64,000 nucleotides of DNA from Pseudomonas chlororaphis (GCF_003731765.1 NZ_MOAL01000001.1:310001-374000), one strand, 5' to 3'. Positions 9,452-19,478 are shown, counted from the first letter of the stretch. Notes: generated by a model from the sequence alone, not told the origin. Made by a program: numbers and translations.

Positions 9452-10816
9452 TTAGCCCTGCAAGGCACTCAAGGTCAGGTCCAGGCACTTGCGCGCCTTG
9501 CTCACCAACTCGTCGATCTCGGCCGGACTGATCACCAGTGGCGGGGCAATGATCATGGTGTCGCCCACGGCGCGCATGATCAGGCCGTTGTCGAAGCAGA
9601 ATTGCCGGCAGATCATGCCAAGGCCTTTGCCGACATACCGCGCACGGGTGGCTTTGTCCTGGACCAGTTCGATGGCCCCCAACAGCCCTACGCCGCGAAC
9701 TTCACCCACCAACGGGTGATCGTTCAGTTCCCGTAGACGCTTCTGCAAATAGGGTGCCGTTTCAGCATGGACGCGCTCGATAATTTTTTCTTCGCGCATG
9801 ATGCGGATGTTTTCCAGGGCCACGGCTGCCGCCACCGGGTGCCCGGAATAGGTAAAGCCGTGGTTGAAATCGCCGCCTTCATTGAGCACCGCCACCACTT
9901 CATCGCGCACGATCAGGCCGCCCATGGGGATGTAGCCCGAGGTCAGGCCCTTGGCGATGGTCATCATGTCCGGCTTGAGGTCGTAGAAGTCGCTGCCAAA
10001 CCACTGGCCGGTGCGACCGAAACCGCAGATCACCTCGTCAGCGACAAACAGGATGTCGTACTTGGCGAGAATCTCCTTGATGCGCGGCCAGTAGCTGTCC
10101 GGCGGCACGATCACACCGCCCGCGCCCTGGATCGGCTCGGCAATAAAGGCACCGACGTTGTCCACGCCGACCTCGAGAATCTTCTCTTCCAGCTGGTTGG
10201 CCGCCCAGATCCCGAACTCTTCAGGGCTCATGTCGCCGCCTTCAGCGAACCAGTAAGGCTGGGGAATGTGCACGATGCCGGGAATCGGCAAATCGCCCTG
10301 CTCGTGCATGTAGGTCATGCCGCCCAGGCTGGCACCGGCCACGGTGGAGCCGTGGTAGCCGTTGACCCGGCTGATGATGGTCTTCTTGTTCGGCTGGCCC
10401 TTGATCGCCCAGTAGTGGCGGACCATACGCAGCATGGTGTCGTTGCCTTCAGAGCCGGAACCGGTGAAGAACACATGGTTCATACCGGCCGGAGCGATAT
10501 CGGCAATGGCCTTGGCCAACTCCAGGACCGGCGGGTGCGCGGTCTGGAAGAACAGGTTGTAGTAAGGCAACTCGCGCATCTGCTTGCTGGCGGCATCGGC
10601 CAGCTCGTCGCGGCCATAACCGATGGCCACGCACCACAGACCGGCCATGCCATCGAGAATCTTGTTGCCTTCGCTGTCCCAAAGGTACACGCCCTGGGCA
10701 TTGGTGATGATCCGTGGGCCTTTCTCTTTAAGCTGCTTGAAGTCGCTGAAAGGCGCCAGGTGGTGATCGTTGCTCAGGGCTTGCCATTCGCGGGTTTGCG
10801 GGTTGTTGCTGGTCAT
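9452..10816 (-). CDS. spuC: polyamine (putrescine):pyruvate aminotransferase SpuC
   Basis: 454-residue class-III PLP aminotransferase. AGGAG lies seven bases before the ATG. GSGSEGND at 119-126 binds the cofactor phosphate, Asp260 in LFVADEV is the PLP-N1 ligand, and Lys289 in TIAKGLTSG is the Schiff-base lysine. Length and motifs fit SpuC, which transaminates putrescine and related polyamines with pyruvate as acceptor in the cytoplasm. It lies between spuB (57-bp gap) and spuD on the same strand. Confidence 0.93.
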   Translation of the reverse strand: MTSNNPQTREWQALSNDHHLAPFSDFKQLKEKGPRIITNAQGVYLWDSEGNKILDGMAGLWCVAIGYGRDELADAASKQMRELPYYNLFFQTAHPPVLELAKAIADIAPAGMNHVFFTGSGSEGNDTMLRMVRHYWAIKGQPNKKTIISRVNGYHGSTVAGASLGGMTYMHEQGDLPIPGIVHIPQPYWFAEGGDMSPEEFGIWAANQLEEKILEVGVDNVGAFIAEPIQGAGGVIVPPDSYWPRIKEILAKYDILFVADEVICGFGRTGQWFGSDFYDLKPDMMTIAKGLTSGYIPMGGLIVRDEVVAVLNEGGDFNHGFTYSGHPVAAAVALENIRIMREEKIIERVHAETAPYLQKRLRELNDHPLVGEVRGVGLLGAIELVQDKATRARYVGKGLGMICRQFCFDNGLIMRAVGDTMIIAPPLVISPAEIDELVSKARKCLDLTLSALQG

Positions 10817-10873
10817 GCCAATTCTCCTAACTATCGGTGAAGGGCGCCGCCTGTGGCCGCGGCGCCCGGCGCA

Positions 10874-12232
10874 TCAGACGGCGAAGAGCAGGAATTCCCG
10901 CTCCCACGAGCTGATCACGCGCTTGAAGTTTTCATGCTCGGCCCGCTTGACCGCGACGTAGCCGGTGATGAACTTCTGGCCCAGGTACTTCTCGATGGTC
11001 TTGCTGTTTTCCATGCGTTCCAGGGCATCTTCAATGGTCAACGGCAGGCGCAGGTTGCGACGCTCGTAACCACGGCCGACCACGGGGGCACTGGGGTTAT
11101 GGCCTTCGACCATGCCGATGTAGCCACACAGCAGGCTGGCGGCAATTGCCAGGTACGGGTTGGCGTCGGCGCCCGGCAGGCGGTTTTCCACCCGACGGTT
11201 CTGTGGCCCGGCGTCCGGCACCCGCAGGCCCACGGTACGGTTCTCTTCGCCCCACTCCACGTTCACCGGCGCCGAGGTATCGGGCAGGAAGCGGCGGAAC
11301 GAGTTGACGTTGGGCGCGAACAGCGGCAACAGCTCGGGGATGAACTTCTGCAGGCCACCAATGTGATTGAGGAACAGCTGGCTCATGGAGCCGTCTTCAT
11401 TGGAGAAGACGTTCTTGCCGGTCTGGATATCGATGATGCTCTGGTGCAGGTGCATGGCGCTGCCGGGCTCGCCGGTCATGGGCTTGGCCATGAAGGTCGC
11501 CGCCACGTCGTGCTTGAGCGCCGCCTCACGCATGGTGCGCTTGAACACCAGGATCTGGTCGGCCAGGGACAGGGCGTCGCCGTGACGGAAGTTGATCTCC
11601 ATCTGCGCCGTACCGTCTTCGTGGATCAGGGTATCGAGGTCCAGCTCCTGCAGCTCGCACCAGTCGTAGACGTCTTCGAACAAGGGGTCGAATTCGTTGG
11701 CGGCTTCAATGGAGAAGGATTGGCGACCGGTTTCCGGGCGGCCGGAGCGACCCACCGGCGGTTGCAGCGGGTAGTCCGGGTCGTCGCTGCGCTTGGTCAG
11801 GTAGAACTCCATCTCCGGCGCCACGATGGGCTGCCAGCCGTGGTCGGCATAGAGTTTGAGGACCTTCTTCAGCACGTTGCGCGGCGACAGCTCGATAGGG
11901 TTGCCTTGCTTGTCGTAGGTGTCGTGGATCACCTGGGCGGTGGGTTCGATGGCCCAGGGCACGAGGAACACGGCGTTCTGGTCCGGGCGACAGATCATGT
12001 CGATGTCGGCCGGGTCCAGCAGTTCGTAATAGATGTCGTCTTCGACATAGTCGCCGGTCACGGTCTGCAGCAGCACGCTCTCGGGCAGGCGCATGCCTTT
12101 TTCGGCGATGAACTTGTTGGTCGGCGAAATCTTGCCCCGGGTGATCCCGGTGAGGTCGCCGATCATGCATTCGACTTCTGTGATCTTGTGGTCTTTCAAC
12201 CAATCGGTGAGCTGGTCGAGGTTGTTACTCAT
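10874..12232 (-). CDS. spuB: gamma-glutamylpolyamine synthetase (glutamine-synthetase family, SpuB/PauA type)
   Basis: 452 residues. Glutamine-synthetase landmarks are present: metal-binding glutamates in APEMEFYL (Glu140, Glu142), HLHQ at 261-264, NSFRRF near 310 and NRTVGLRVP at 331-339. Family members ligate glutamate to putrescine or other amines with ATP, the first step of the gamma-glutamylation route. About 51% family-wide conservation cannot be computed here, but the motif order is unambiguous. It directly follows the spuA remnant, with 37 bp between. Confidence 0.93.
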   Translation of the reverse strand: MSNNLDQLTDWLKDHKITEVECMIGDLTGITRGKISPTNKFIAEKGMRLPESVLLQTVTGDYVEDDIYYELLDPADIDMICRPDQNAVFLVPWAIEPTAQVIHDTYDKQGNPIELSPRNVLKKVLKLYADHGWQPIVAPEMEFYLTKRSDDPDYPLQPPVGRSGRPETGRQSFSIEAANEFDPLFEDVYDWCELQELDLDTLIHEDGTAQMEINFRHGDALSLADQILVFKRTMREAALKHDVAATFMAKPMTGEPGSAMHLHQSIIDIQTGKNVFSNEDGSMSQLFLNHIGGLQKFIPELLPLFAPNVNSFRRFLPDTSAPVNVEWGEENRTVGLRVPDAGPQNRRVENRLPGADANPYLAIAASLLCGYIGMVEGHNPSAPVVGRGYERRNLRLPLTIEDALERMENSKTIEKYLGQKFITGYVAVKRAEHENFKRVISSWEREFLLFAV

Positions 12233-12269
12233 AAATGCCTCTAGGCTGAGTTGCCTGACTCTTTATAAG

Positions 12270-12738
12270 TCAGGCGTTGTTTGACGCATTGGCGCCGCGC
12301 TGTTGTGCCTGCTTGCGGCAGGCCTCACCACAGGCCTGGAAGGCAGCCCGCAGGTGAGGGTTGGAGCTTACCTGCCATTCAGGGCGCAGTTGCACCTCTA
12401 AAAGCAAAAGCCTTGCCTCCCTCGGCGCAACGGCCGCTGCCCGGCAGCGGCACAGGGCGAATGTCTCGTGCAGAATCATGGGCAGAATTCGACGCAGCGG
12501 CGCGCACTGGACAGGGTTGGGGTTCTATATTGGAGAGGTCACTGGTAAAGAGGGTGCTGCCCAGACCGTCCAGAATATCGGACGGTTCCAGATCATCTGC
12601 CAGAGAAGGCAGAATGACTGGCATGCCCTTGGCAGGGACTGCCACGGCATGGACGTACGGGTCGCCACTGATGTGATAAGCATGCAGACCGATCTGCCTG
12701 GAGCAGGCGGTGACGCCGATTAACGGCAGGCGATACAT
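12270..12738 (-). pseudogene. spuA: spuA (gamma-glutamyl-GABA hydrolase/class-I glutamine amidotransferase), inactivated
   Basis: The minus strand starts with ATG at 12738 and reads MYRLPLIGVTACSRQ, then GLHAYHISGD and SLADDLEPSDILDG, the recognisable N-terminus of PuuD/SpuA peptidase-C26 proteins. After about 105 codons it reaches GGKAFAF and stops at 12379. A different frame continues with VQLRPEWQVSSNPHL and ends ANASNNA at 12270, matching the family C-terminus. The middle of about 100 residues, which should hold the catalytic cysteine in a GICRG-type turn, is absent. The catalytic histidine of the usual VQWHPEW is arginine. The N-terminal FTGSPSN motif has become FTSDLSN. The locus is 469 bp against about 760 expected. 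Deletion, frameshift and active-site loss together make function very unlikely. Confidence 0.9.
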
Positions 12739-12802
12739 GAAACACCCCGGTATTATTGGTGTTATGGGTTTGAATCGAGCTTAGCCTTGTTCATTTTTTT
12801 AC

Positions 12803-12834
12803 ACAACACCCCCGTAAAAAATACAACACGCCCC
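12803..12834. promoter_or_regulatory. direct repeats in the spuA/spuI divergent region (candidate operator)
   Basis: ACAACACCCCC at 12803-12813 and ACAACACGCCCC at 12823-12834 repeat in the same orientation with starts 20 bp apart, about two helical turns. They lie between the spuA remnant and spuI start codons, in AT-rich flanks. The binding factor is unknown. Confidence 0.45.
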
Positions 12835-13016
12835 GCTCAAGCCTGCGGTGCCCGAGGAGTTCGAAGACAAAAATATGCCCTGTTTTGCCCCAAAAGAGCC
12901 CCCTAAGCGCTTTATTAGGGCAAAAAAGGCCTTGCTTGACTTCGGCATGCCGTTCGGGTTGACTGAAACCAGAAAAGATCAATGATTGATATTTTTAACA
13001 ACAAAGGTGTTGCATC

Positions 13017-14393
13017 ATGTCGGTACCCCCGCGTGCCGTTCAGCTTAACGAAGCGAACGCGTTCCTTAAGGAACATCCTGAGGTTCTCTACGTTGACCTT
13101 CTGATTGCGGATATGAATGGTGTGGTGCGCGGCAAGCGCATTGAACGCACCAGTCTCCACAAGGTTTACGAGAAAGGCATCAACCTGCCGGCCTCTCTAT
13201 TTGCTCTGGATATCAACGGCTCTACGGTGGAAAGCACCGGCCTGGGCCTGGACATCGGTGATGCTGACCGAATCTGTTATCCCATTCCCGACACCCTGTG
13301 CAATGAACCCTGGCAGAAGCGCCCGACCGCGCAACTGTTAATGACCATGCACGAACTCGAAGGCGACCCCTTCTTCGCCGACCCGCGTGAAGTCCTGCGC
13401 CAGGTGGTGACCAAGTTCGACGAGATGGGCCTGACCATCTGCGCTGCGTTCGAACTGGAGTTCTACCTGATCGACCAGGAGAACGTGAACGGCCGTCCAC
13501 AGCCGCCCCGCTCGCCCATTTCCGGCAAGCGTCCGCACTCGACACAGGTCTACCTGATCGACGACCTCGACGAATACGTCGACTGCCTCCAGGACATTCT
13601 GGAAGGTGCCAAAGAACAAGGCATCCCTGCCGACGCCATCGTCAAGGAAAGTGCCCCGGCGCAGTTCGAAGTCAACCTGCACCACGTCGCCGACCCGATC
13701 AAGGCCTGCGATTACGCGGTACTGCTCAAGCGCCTGATCAAGAACATCGCCTACGACCATGAAATGGACACCACCTTCATGGCCAAGCCTTACCCGGGCC
13801 AGGCGGGCAACGGTCTGCACGTACACATTTCGATCCTGGATAAAGACGGCAAGAACATCTTTGCCAGCGAGGATCCCGAGCAGAACGCCGCACTGCGTCA
13901 CGCGATCGGCGGTGTGCTCGAGACCCTACCGGCGCAGATGGCTTTCCTCTGCCCGAACGTCAACTCCTACCGCCGTTTCGGCGCACAGTTCTACGTGCCG
14001 AACTCGCCGTGCTGGGGCCTGGACAACCGCACTGTGGCGATCCGTGTGCCGACCGGCACGGCCGACTCCGTGCGTATCGAACACCGCGTGGCGGGTGCCG
14101 ACGCCAACCCTTACCTGCTGATGGCTTCGGTCCTGGCAGGCGTGCACCACGGCCTGACCAACAAGATCGAGCCTGGCGCACCGGTGGAAGGCAACTCCTA
14201 CGAACAGAACGAGCAAAGCCTGCCGAACAACTTGCGCGATGCCTTGCGCGAGCTCGACGACAGTGAAGTCATGGCCAAGTACATCGATCCGAAATACATC
14301 GATATCTTCGTGGCCTGTAAAGAGAGCGAGCTGGAGGAGTTCGAACACTCCATCTCCGACCTCGAATACAACTGGTACCTGCACACCGTGTAA
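13017..14393 (+). CDS. spuI: gamma-glutamylpolyamine synthetase (glutamine-synthetase family, SpuI/PauA type)
   Basis: 458 residues, ATG preceded by AAAGGTG. Glutamine-synthetase motifs are intact: AAFELEFYL (Glu146, Glu148), HVHIS from 268, NSYRR near 316 and NRTVAIRVP at 337-345. The lineage is distinct from SpuB, as expected for the two paralogues flanking spuA in Pseudomonas. It is divergent from the spu operon and shares its 280-bp control region. Expected reaction: ATP-dependent gamma-glutamylation of a polyamine in the cytoplasm. A strong terminator follows. Confidence 0.93.
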   Translation: MSVPPRAVQLNEANAFLKEHPEVLYVDLLIADMNGVVRGKRIERTSLHKVYEKGINLPASLFALDINGSTVESTGLGLDIGDADRICYPIPDTLCNEPWQKRPTAQLLMTMHELEGDPFFADPREVLRQVVTKFDEMGLTICAAFELEFYLIDQENVNGRPQPPRSPISGKRPHSTQVYLIDDLDEYVDCLQDILEGAKEQGIPADAIVKESAPAQFEVNLHHVADPIKACDYAVLLKRLIKNIAYDHEMDTTFMAKPYPGQAGNGLHVHISILDKDGKNIFASEDPEQNAALRHAIGGVLETLPAQMAFLCPNVNSYRRFGAQFYVPNSPCWGLDNRTVAIRVPTGTADSVRIEHRVAGADANPYLLMASVLAGVHHGLTNKIEPGAPVEGNSYEQNEQSLPNNLRDALRELDDSEVMAKYIDPKYIDIFVACKESELEEFEHSISDLEYNWYLHTV

Positions 14394-14412
14394 GCGGCCA
14401 GTGCAAAAAACA

Positions 14413-14446
14413 ACGCCGCAGGCTCCCCAGCCTGCGGCGTTTTTTT
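14413..14446 (+). terminator. rho-independent terminator of spuI
   Basis: Twelve-base perfect stem ACGCCGCAGGCT / AGCCTGCGGCGT with a CCCC loop, followed by seven T, 20 bp after the spuI stop. Confidence 0.93.
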
Positions 14447-14463
14447 ATGGCCGCCTGCGGCGG

Positions 14464-14490
14464 ATCGCTGGCAAGCCAGCGCCTACAGGT
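14464..14490. repeat. REP element
   Basis: CGCTGGCAAGCCAGCG palindrome followed by CCTACAGG, the characteristic Pseudomonas REP core, in the spuI-tetR gap. Confidence 0.8.
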
Positions 14491-14590
14491 TGACGCGTGT
14501 TCAATGCAGGAGCCGGCCTGGGCGATAGCGGTTTGGCAGACAACACACCTTCCTGCTCATACAATGCCCGCTGCCTTGTAGGAGACTTCC

Positions 14591-15220
14591 ATGACAACCC
14601 GCCCCGCCGCCCCTCGCAAACCCCGCGCCCGCAGCCAGGCCCGGATCGACGCGATCCTCGACGCCGCCCGCACCTTGCTGGCTGCCGAAGGCGTGGCCAG
14701 TTTGTCGATCTACAGCGTGGCCGAACGGGCGCAGATTCCGCCGTCGTCGGTGTATCACTTCTTCGCCAGCGTACCGGCACTGCTGGAAGCCTTGACCGCT
14801 GATGTCCACGCGGCCTTCCGGGCCGCCATCCAGGCACCCATCGACCACGATTCACTCAAGCACTGGCGCGACCTGTCCTACGTGGTCGAACAACGCATGC
14901 TCACCATCTACAGCAACGATGCCGCCGCGCGCCAGTTGATCCTCGCCCAGCACGGACTAACCGAAGTCACCCAGGCGGACCGCCAGCATGATCTGGAATT
15001 GGGGGATTTGATGCTGGAGGTGTTCAACCGCCACTTCGAGGTGCCAACCTTACCCAACGACGTGGACGTGTTCGCCCTGGCCCTGGAGCTGAGCGACCGC
15101 GTGTATGCACGCTCGGTGCATCAGCATGGGCAGATCACCCCGCGCATGGCCGAGGAAGGGATGCGGGTATTCGATGCATATGTGGGGCTCTACTTGCCCA
15201 CGTACCTGCCCAAACGCTAA
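14591..15220 (+). CDS. TetR/AcrR family transcriptional regulator
   Basis: 209 residues, with GGAGACTTCC before the ATG. After a basic proline-rich N-terminus, residues 17-63 form the TetR helix-turn-helix domain (RIDAILDAARTLLAAEG, then SIYSVAERAQIPPSSVYHFF). The C-terminal ligand/dimerisation domain is of ordinary length. The effector is unknown. It lies downstream of spuI on the same strand but beyond spuI's terminator, so it has its own promoter; control of polyamine genes is possible but not shown. TACAA/TTGTA halves at 14560-14580 might be an autoregulatory site. Confidence 0.88.
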   Translation: MTTRPAAPRKPRARSQARIDAILDAARTLLAAEGVASLSIYSVAERAQIPPSSVYHFFASVPALLEALTADVHAAFRAAIQAPIDHDSLKHWRDLSYVVEQRMLTIYSNDAAARQLILAQHGLTEVTQADRQHDLELGDLMLEVFNRHFEVPTLPNDVDVFALALELSDRVYARSVHQHGQITPRMAEEGMRVFDAYVGLYLPTYLPKR

Positions 15221-15254
15221 CCCGCCCCTTGCAGAGCCGGCTTGTCGGAGATGT

Positions 15255-15285
15255 GATCGCTCCCACGCAACGCGCGTGAGCGATC
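15255..15285. other. hairpin between convergent tetR and ssuF
   Basis: GATCGCTC...ACGC pairs with GCGT-GAGCGATC across a short loop, with a two-base bulge. It lies between converging genes and no T-run follows. It may be a REP relative or weak terminator. Confidence 0.5.
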
Positions 15286-15309
15286 AACCAACGCCCAAGG
15301 GACTGGCGA

Positions 15310-15525
15310 TCACAGTTTGGCGATCGACACCTCGGTGGATTTCACGAAGGCAATCACTTCGCTGCCGATCACCAGTTCCAGCTCTTTGACCGAACGAGTG
15401 GTGATCACGGAAGTGACGATGCCGGACGCGGTCTGCACGTCGATTTCCGAAAGTACGTCGCCTTCGACGATTTCCTTGATGGTGCCTTTGAACTGGTTGC
15501 GAACGTTGATGGCTTTAATGGTCAT
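15310..15525 (-). CDS. ssuF: SsuF-type molybdopterin-binding (TOBE/Mop) protein
   Basis: A 71-residue protein starting MTIKAINVRNQFKG at the ATG at 15525, which has AGGAGA just upstream. It is a single Mop/TOBE domain: the segment GTIKEIVEGDVLSEIDV followed by VTSVITTRSVKEL is the usual anion-binding beta-barrel sequence. Such proteins bind molybdate or oxyanions. It occupies the ssuF position reported for the P. putida ssuEADCBF operon, where it is linked to sulfonate use, though its exact job is unclear. It follows ssuB by 106 bp. Confidence 0.88.
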   Translation of the reverse strand: MTIKAINVRNQFKGTIKEIVEGDVLSEIDVQTASGIVTSVITTRSVKELELVIGSEVIAFVKSTEVSIAKL

Positions 15526-15631
15526 ACGATTTCTCCTGGGGTTGAAATAGCTGCAAGTTGTTAGCGACTGGCTGCAAGTCAAAGCGCTCTGCTTTCCCTT
15601 ACCGCTTGAAGCTAAAAGCTTGCCGCTGCTT

Positions 15632-16438
15632 TTATTGCGCCCATCGCAATTGCGTAGGCAGCGGTGAAACAGGTTCGGGTTCCGGCGGTGTGCCGGGCAA
15701 CGACAACACACGGTTGAGGACTTCGGCTTCCAGCGCCGCCAGGCGATGGGAACCACGGGCTCGTGGACGCGGCAGGTCGACGTGCAGGTCGAGGCCGATT
15801 TCGCCGTCTTCAATCAGGATCACCCGGTCGGCAATGGCCACGGCCTCGCTGACATCGTGGGTCACCAGCAACACGGTGAAGCCGTGCTTCTGCCAAAGGT
15901 TCTCGATCAGTTGCTGCATCTCGATACGCGTCAGGGCATCCAGCGCACCCAGGGGCTCATCGAGCAGCAGCAGGCGCGGTTGGTGGATCAAGGCGCGAGC
16001 CAGGGCCACACGCTGCTTCTGCCCACCGGACAAGGCCGCCGGCCACTCATTGGCGCGCTCGGCCAGGCCCACCGCCTCCAGAGCCTCCAGCGCCTTGGGA
16101 CGCCAGTCGCCCTTAAGACCCAGGCCGACGTTATCGATGATCTTTTTCCACGGCAGCAGACGCGCTTCCTGAAACATCAACCGCGTGTCTTCAATGGCTT
16201 CGGCGAGCGGCGCGGAACCCGCCAGCAGCTCACCGCCGCTGGCTTTGTCGAGGCCGGCCAGCAGGCGCAGCAAGGTACTTTTACCGCAACCGCTGCGGCC
16301 AACGACGGCCACGAACTGGCCCGCCGGAATGTGCAGGTCGATCTCCTTGAGCACCTCCCGGGCACCAAAGGCCTTGCGCAACTTGCGCACCGCCAGGGGA
16401 ATACCCCGCAGCAGGCGTGGAGGTTGTTGAGCCGTCAT
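15632..16438 (-). CDS. ssuB: aliphatic sulfonate ABC transporter ATP-binding protein SsuB
   Basis: 268 residues. Walker [10 protein letters not shown] is at 47-55, signature LSGGQKQR from 136 and Walker B RLLLLDEP at 155-162, followed by the H-loop [15 protein letters not shown] at the Q-loop is typical of the SsuB/TauB/NrtD group. It energises SsuC for sulfonate import. Its ATG overlaps the ssuC stop by four bases, so the pair is coupled. Confidence 0.95.
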   Translation of the reverse strand: MTAQQPPRLLRGIPLAVRKLRKAFGAREVLKEIDLHIPAGQFVAVVGRSGCGKSTLLRLLAGLDKASGGELLAGSAPLAEAIEDTRLMFQEARLLPWKKIIDNVGLGLKGDWRPKALEALEAVGLAERANEWPAALSGGQKQRVALARALIHQPRLLLLDEPLGALDALTRIEMQQLIENLWQKHGFTVLLVTHDVSEAVAIADRVILIEDGEIGLDLHVDLPRPRARGSHRLAALEAEVLNRVLSLPGTPPEPEPVSPLPTQLRWAQ

Positions 16439-17229
16439 GCCGCACCTCCTTTATTCACTTGATAGGCCGGATGCCAGCGCAACCACACACGCTCCAGGCC
16501 GCGAGCAGCCAGGTCGGCCAGCTTGCCGAGGATGGCGTACATCACAATGGCCAGCACCACCACGTCGGTCTGCAGGAATTCACGGGCGTTCATCGCCAGG
16601 TAGCCGATGCCGGAGCTGGCCGAGATGGTTTCCGCCACGATCAAGGTCAGCCACATAAAGCCCAGGGCAAAACGCACGCCCACCAGGATCGAAGGCAGCG
16701 CCCCCGGCAAAATCACTTGGCGGAACAGGCCGAACCCGGACAGGCCGTAGCTGCGCGCCATCTCCACCAGCGCCGGGTCGACATTGCGAATGCCGTGATA
16801 GGTGTTGAGGTAGATCGGGAACAGGGTGCCGAGGGCCACCAGGAAAATCTTCGCCGACTCATCGATGCCGAACCACAGGATCACCAGGGGAATCAGCGCC
16901 AGGTGCGGCACGTTACGGATCATCTGCACCGAGCTGTCCAGCAGGCGTTCGCCCCACTTCGACAGGCCGGTGATAAAGCCCAGGGCCAGGCCGATGCCGC
17001 CGCCGATGACGAAGCCGACAGCTGCACGCCAGCCGCTGATGGCCAGGTGAGTCCAGATTTCGCCACTGCGCACCAGGCTCACGCCGGCTTCGATCACCGC
17101 ACTGGGGGCCGGCAGGATACGTGTCGACAACCAGCCGGCCGAGACCGACAGTTGCCAGACCGCCAGCAACAGCACGGGCAGGGCCCAGGGTGCCAGGCGA
17201 TGGAGAATGTTTTGTCTGTTCATGGCCAC
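16435..17229 (-). CDS. ssuC: aliphatic sulfonate ABC transporter permease SsuC
   Basis: 264 residues from the ATG at 17229; an alternative ATG two codons on (17223) gives [10 protein letters not shown]. About six membrane helices and a BPD_transp_1 domain, with the EAA-like loop [21 protein letters not shown] near residues 155-175. The start lies three bases beyond the ssuD stop. It forms the inner-membrane channel of the sulfonate importer. Confidence 0.95.
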   Translation of the reverse strand: MAMNRQNILHRLAPWALPVLLLAVWQLSVSAGWLSTRILPAPSAVIEAGVSLVRSGEIWTHLAISGWRAAVGFVIGGGIGLALGFITGLSKWGERLLDSSVQMIRNVPHLALIPLVILWFGIDESAKIFLVALGTLFPIYLNTYHGIRNVDPALVEMARSYGLSGFGLFRQVILPGALPSILVGVRFALGFMWLTLIVAETISASSGIGYLAMNAREFLQTDVVVLAIVMYAILGKLADLAARGLERVWLRWHPAYQVNKGGAA

Positions 17230-17232
17230 GCC

Positions 17233-18381
17233 TCAGCTCTGGGACGCAGCTTTGGGGATGATGTCGTTGGCGACCATTTCGCCGAACGGGCTGACATAAC
17301 CGGCGCCTTTAGGCAGCTCGGGACGTTCGATATCCAGGTGCGGGAACAACAGCTCGGCCACGCGATAGGATTCTTCCAAGTGGGGATAACCGGAAAAGAT
17401 AAAGGTGTCGATGCCCAGGTCCGCGTACTCCTGCATGCGCGCGGCCACGGTCGGCCCATCGCCCACCAGCGCCGTACCGGCACCGCCCCGCACCAGGCCG
17501 ACGCCGGCCCACAGGTTAGGGCTGACTTCCAGCTTGTCGCGGTTACCACCGTGCAACGCGGCCATGCGTTGCTGGCCCACGGAGTCGAAACGCGCCAGGG
17601 ACGCCTGGGCGCGGGCAATGGTCTCGTCGTCCACATGGGAGATCAGGCGCTCTGCGGCCTGCCAGGCTTCGGCGTTGGTTTCCCGCACGATCACGTGCAG
17701 GCGAATGCCGAAGCGCACGGTGCGCCCGAGCTTGGCGGCTTTTTCCCGAACCTGCTGGATCTTCTCCGCCACGGCAGCCGGTGGCTCGCCCCAGGTCAAC
17801 ACCATCTCCACCTGCTCGGCGGCCAGGTCCTGGGCAGCTTCCGAGGAGCCGCCGAAGTACAGCGGCGGCCGCGGTTGCTGGATCGGCGGATAGAGCAACT
17901 TGGCGCCCTTCACGCTGATGTGCTGGCCGTCGTAATCGACGGTTTCGCCTTCCAGCACCCGACGCCAGATGCGGGTGAATTCCACCGAGGCCTGATAGCG
18001 CTCTTCGTGGCTGAGAAACAACCCATCGCCGGCCAATTCATCCGGATCGCCACCGGTCACCAGGTTGAACAGCGCACGACCGCCGGACAGACGATCCAAG
18101 GTCGCCGCCTGGCGCGCAGCCACCGTCGGGGAAATGATCCCGGGGCGCAAGGCAACCAGAAACTTCAAACGCTGGGTCACCGGAATCAGCGACGCGGCCA
18201 CCAGCCAGGAGTCCTCGCAGGACCGCCCGGTGGGGATCAGCACGCCGCCAAAACCCAGGCGATCGGCCGCTTGGGCGATCTGCTGCAAGTACGCATGATC
18301 GACGGCGCGAGCGCCTTCGGCGGTGCCAAGGTAATGGCCGTCGCCGTGGGTAGGCAGGAACCAGAAAATGTTAAGGCTCAT
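17233..18381 (-). CDS. ssuD: FMNH2-dependent alkanesulfonate monooxygenase SsuD
   Basis: 382 residues of the bacterial luciferase-like flavin monooxygenase family, starting [19 protein letters not shown] as in known SsuD proteins. Conserved segments include [29 protein letters not shown] and [10 protein letters not shown], and length matches the family. With FMNH2 supplied by SsuE it cleaves alkanesulfonates to aldehyde and sulfite in the cytoplasm. It lies between ssuA (25-bp gap) and ssuC. Confidence 0.96.
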   Translation of the reverse strand: MSLNIFWFLPTHGDGHYLGTAEGARAVDHAYLQQIAQAADRLGFGGVLIPTGRSCEDSWLVAASLIPVTQRLKFLVALRPGIISPTVAARQAATLDRLSGGRALFNLVTGGDPDELAGDGLFLSHEERYQASVEFTRIWRRVLEGETVDYDGQHISVKGAKLLYPPIQQPRPPLYFGGSSEAAQDLAAEQVEMVLTWGEPPAAVAEKIQQVREKAAKLGRTVRFGIRLHVIVRETNAEAWQAAERLISHVDDETIARAQASLARFDSVGQQRMAALHGGNRDKLEVSPNLWAGVGLVRGGAGTALVGDGPTVAARMQEYADLGIDTFIFSGYPHLEESYRVAELLFPHLDIERPELPKGAGYVSPFGEMVANDIIPKAASQS

Positions 18382-18406
18382 GGAGTTGTCTCCTAAGGGG
18401 TTCGAA

Positions 18407-19375
18407 TTACGGCGCTTTGGCTACGGCGGCTGGCGGGGTCCAGATCACGTCCTTGATGCTCAAGGGTTTGGGAATCAGCTTGAGCTGATAGAAGCTGTCG
18501 GCGATTTTCTGCTGGGCCGCGACCACTTCCGGGGTCAGGAAAAGTGCGCCGTAACCCTGGCGTTTTACCGAGGTCAGGGTGATGTCGGCGGGCAAGCCGA
18601 GCAGCGGCGCCACTTGGTTGGTCACCTCTTGCGGGTTGGCCTTGGACCACTCGCCCACGGCACGCACCTCTTCCACCAGCGCCTTGATTACCTCGGGGTG
18701 CTGTTCGGCGTACGGCTTGGTCGCTAGGTAGAACTGATGGTTGTCGACGATGCCGCTGCCATCACGCAGGGTGCGGGCTTGCAGCTGTTGCTCGGCAGCA
18801 GCCTGGTACGGGTCCCAGATCACCCAGGCATCGACGCTGCCACGCTCGAACGCGGCGCGGGCATCGGCCGGCGGCAGGAACACGGTCTGGATATCGCTGT
18901 ACTTGAGGCCAGCGTCTTCCAGAGCGCGCACCAGCAGGTAGTGAACGTTGGAGCCTTTATTGAGAACGACTTTCTTGCCCTTCAAATCCTGCACCGACTT
19001 GATCGGTGAATCCTTGGGCACCAGGATCGCTTCGCTGGTAGGGGCTGGCGGCTCATAGGCCACGTACAGCAGGTCCGCGCCGGCGGCCTGGGCAAAGACC
19101 GGCGGGGTTTCGCCAGTGACGCCGAAGTCGATGGAGCCCACGTTCAGGCCTTCGAGCAACTGCGGGCCACCCGGGAACTCTGTCCATTGCACCTTCACGT
19201 CCTGCGCGGCCAGGCGCTTCTCCAAGGAGCCCTTGGCCTTGAGCAGCACCAGGGTGCCGTACTTCTGATAACCGATCCGCAAGGTCTCGGCGGCTTGAGC
19301 TTGAACAATGGCGCCGAAGGACACAGCCGCAGCAAACAGAGCGACCAGACCGCGACGCAAAATCACAGGGCGCAT
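18407..19375 (-). CDS. ssuA: sulfonate ABC transporter substrate-binding protein SsuA
   Basis: 322 residues with a signal peptide ending AQAA near residue 28, then [20 protein letters not shown]. Segments [22 protein letters not shown] and [23 protein letters not shown] are typical of SsuA/TauA-like NMT1 binding proteins. It captures alkanesulfonates in the periplasm for SsuBC. It follows ssuE after about 100 bp on the same strand. Confidence 0.95.
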   Translation of the reverse strand: MRPVILRRGLVALFAAAVSFGAIVQAQAAETLRIGYQKYGTLVLLKAKGSLEKRLAAQDVKVQWTEFPGGPQLLEGLNVGSIDFGVTGETPPVFAQAAGADLLYVAYEPPAPTSEAILVPKDSPIKSVQDLKGKKVVLNKGSNVHYLLVRALEDAGLKYSDIQTVFLPPADARAAFERGSVDAWVIWDPYQAAAEQQLQARTLRDGSGIVDNHQFYLATKPYAEQHPEVIKALVEEVRAVGEWSKANPQEVTNQVAPLLGLPADITLTSVKRQGYGALFLTPEVVAAQQKIADSFYQLKLIPKPLSIKDVIWTPPAAVAKAP

Positions 19376-19478
19376 GGCGCTCTCCTTATTTGCTGTTGGG
19401 TTTAGGCTGCACCTGCTTGGCCGTTGGCGGCTGAGTAAGGTGAGTACTACTGATTCATCATGGGTTCAGCGGTGAGGC

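Noticed and set aside
12791..12982. 63-codon leftward reading frame between spuA and spuI
   Set aside because: No ribosome-binding site or family resemblance; it overlaps the candidate control region and looks fortuitous.
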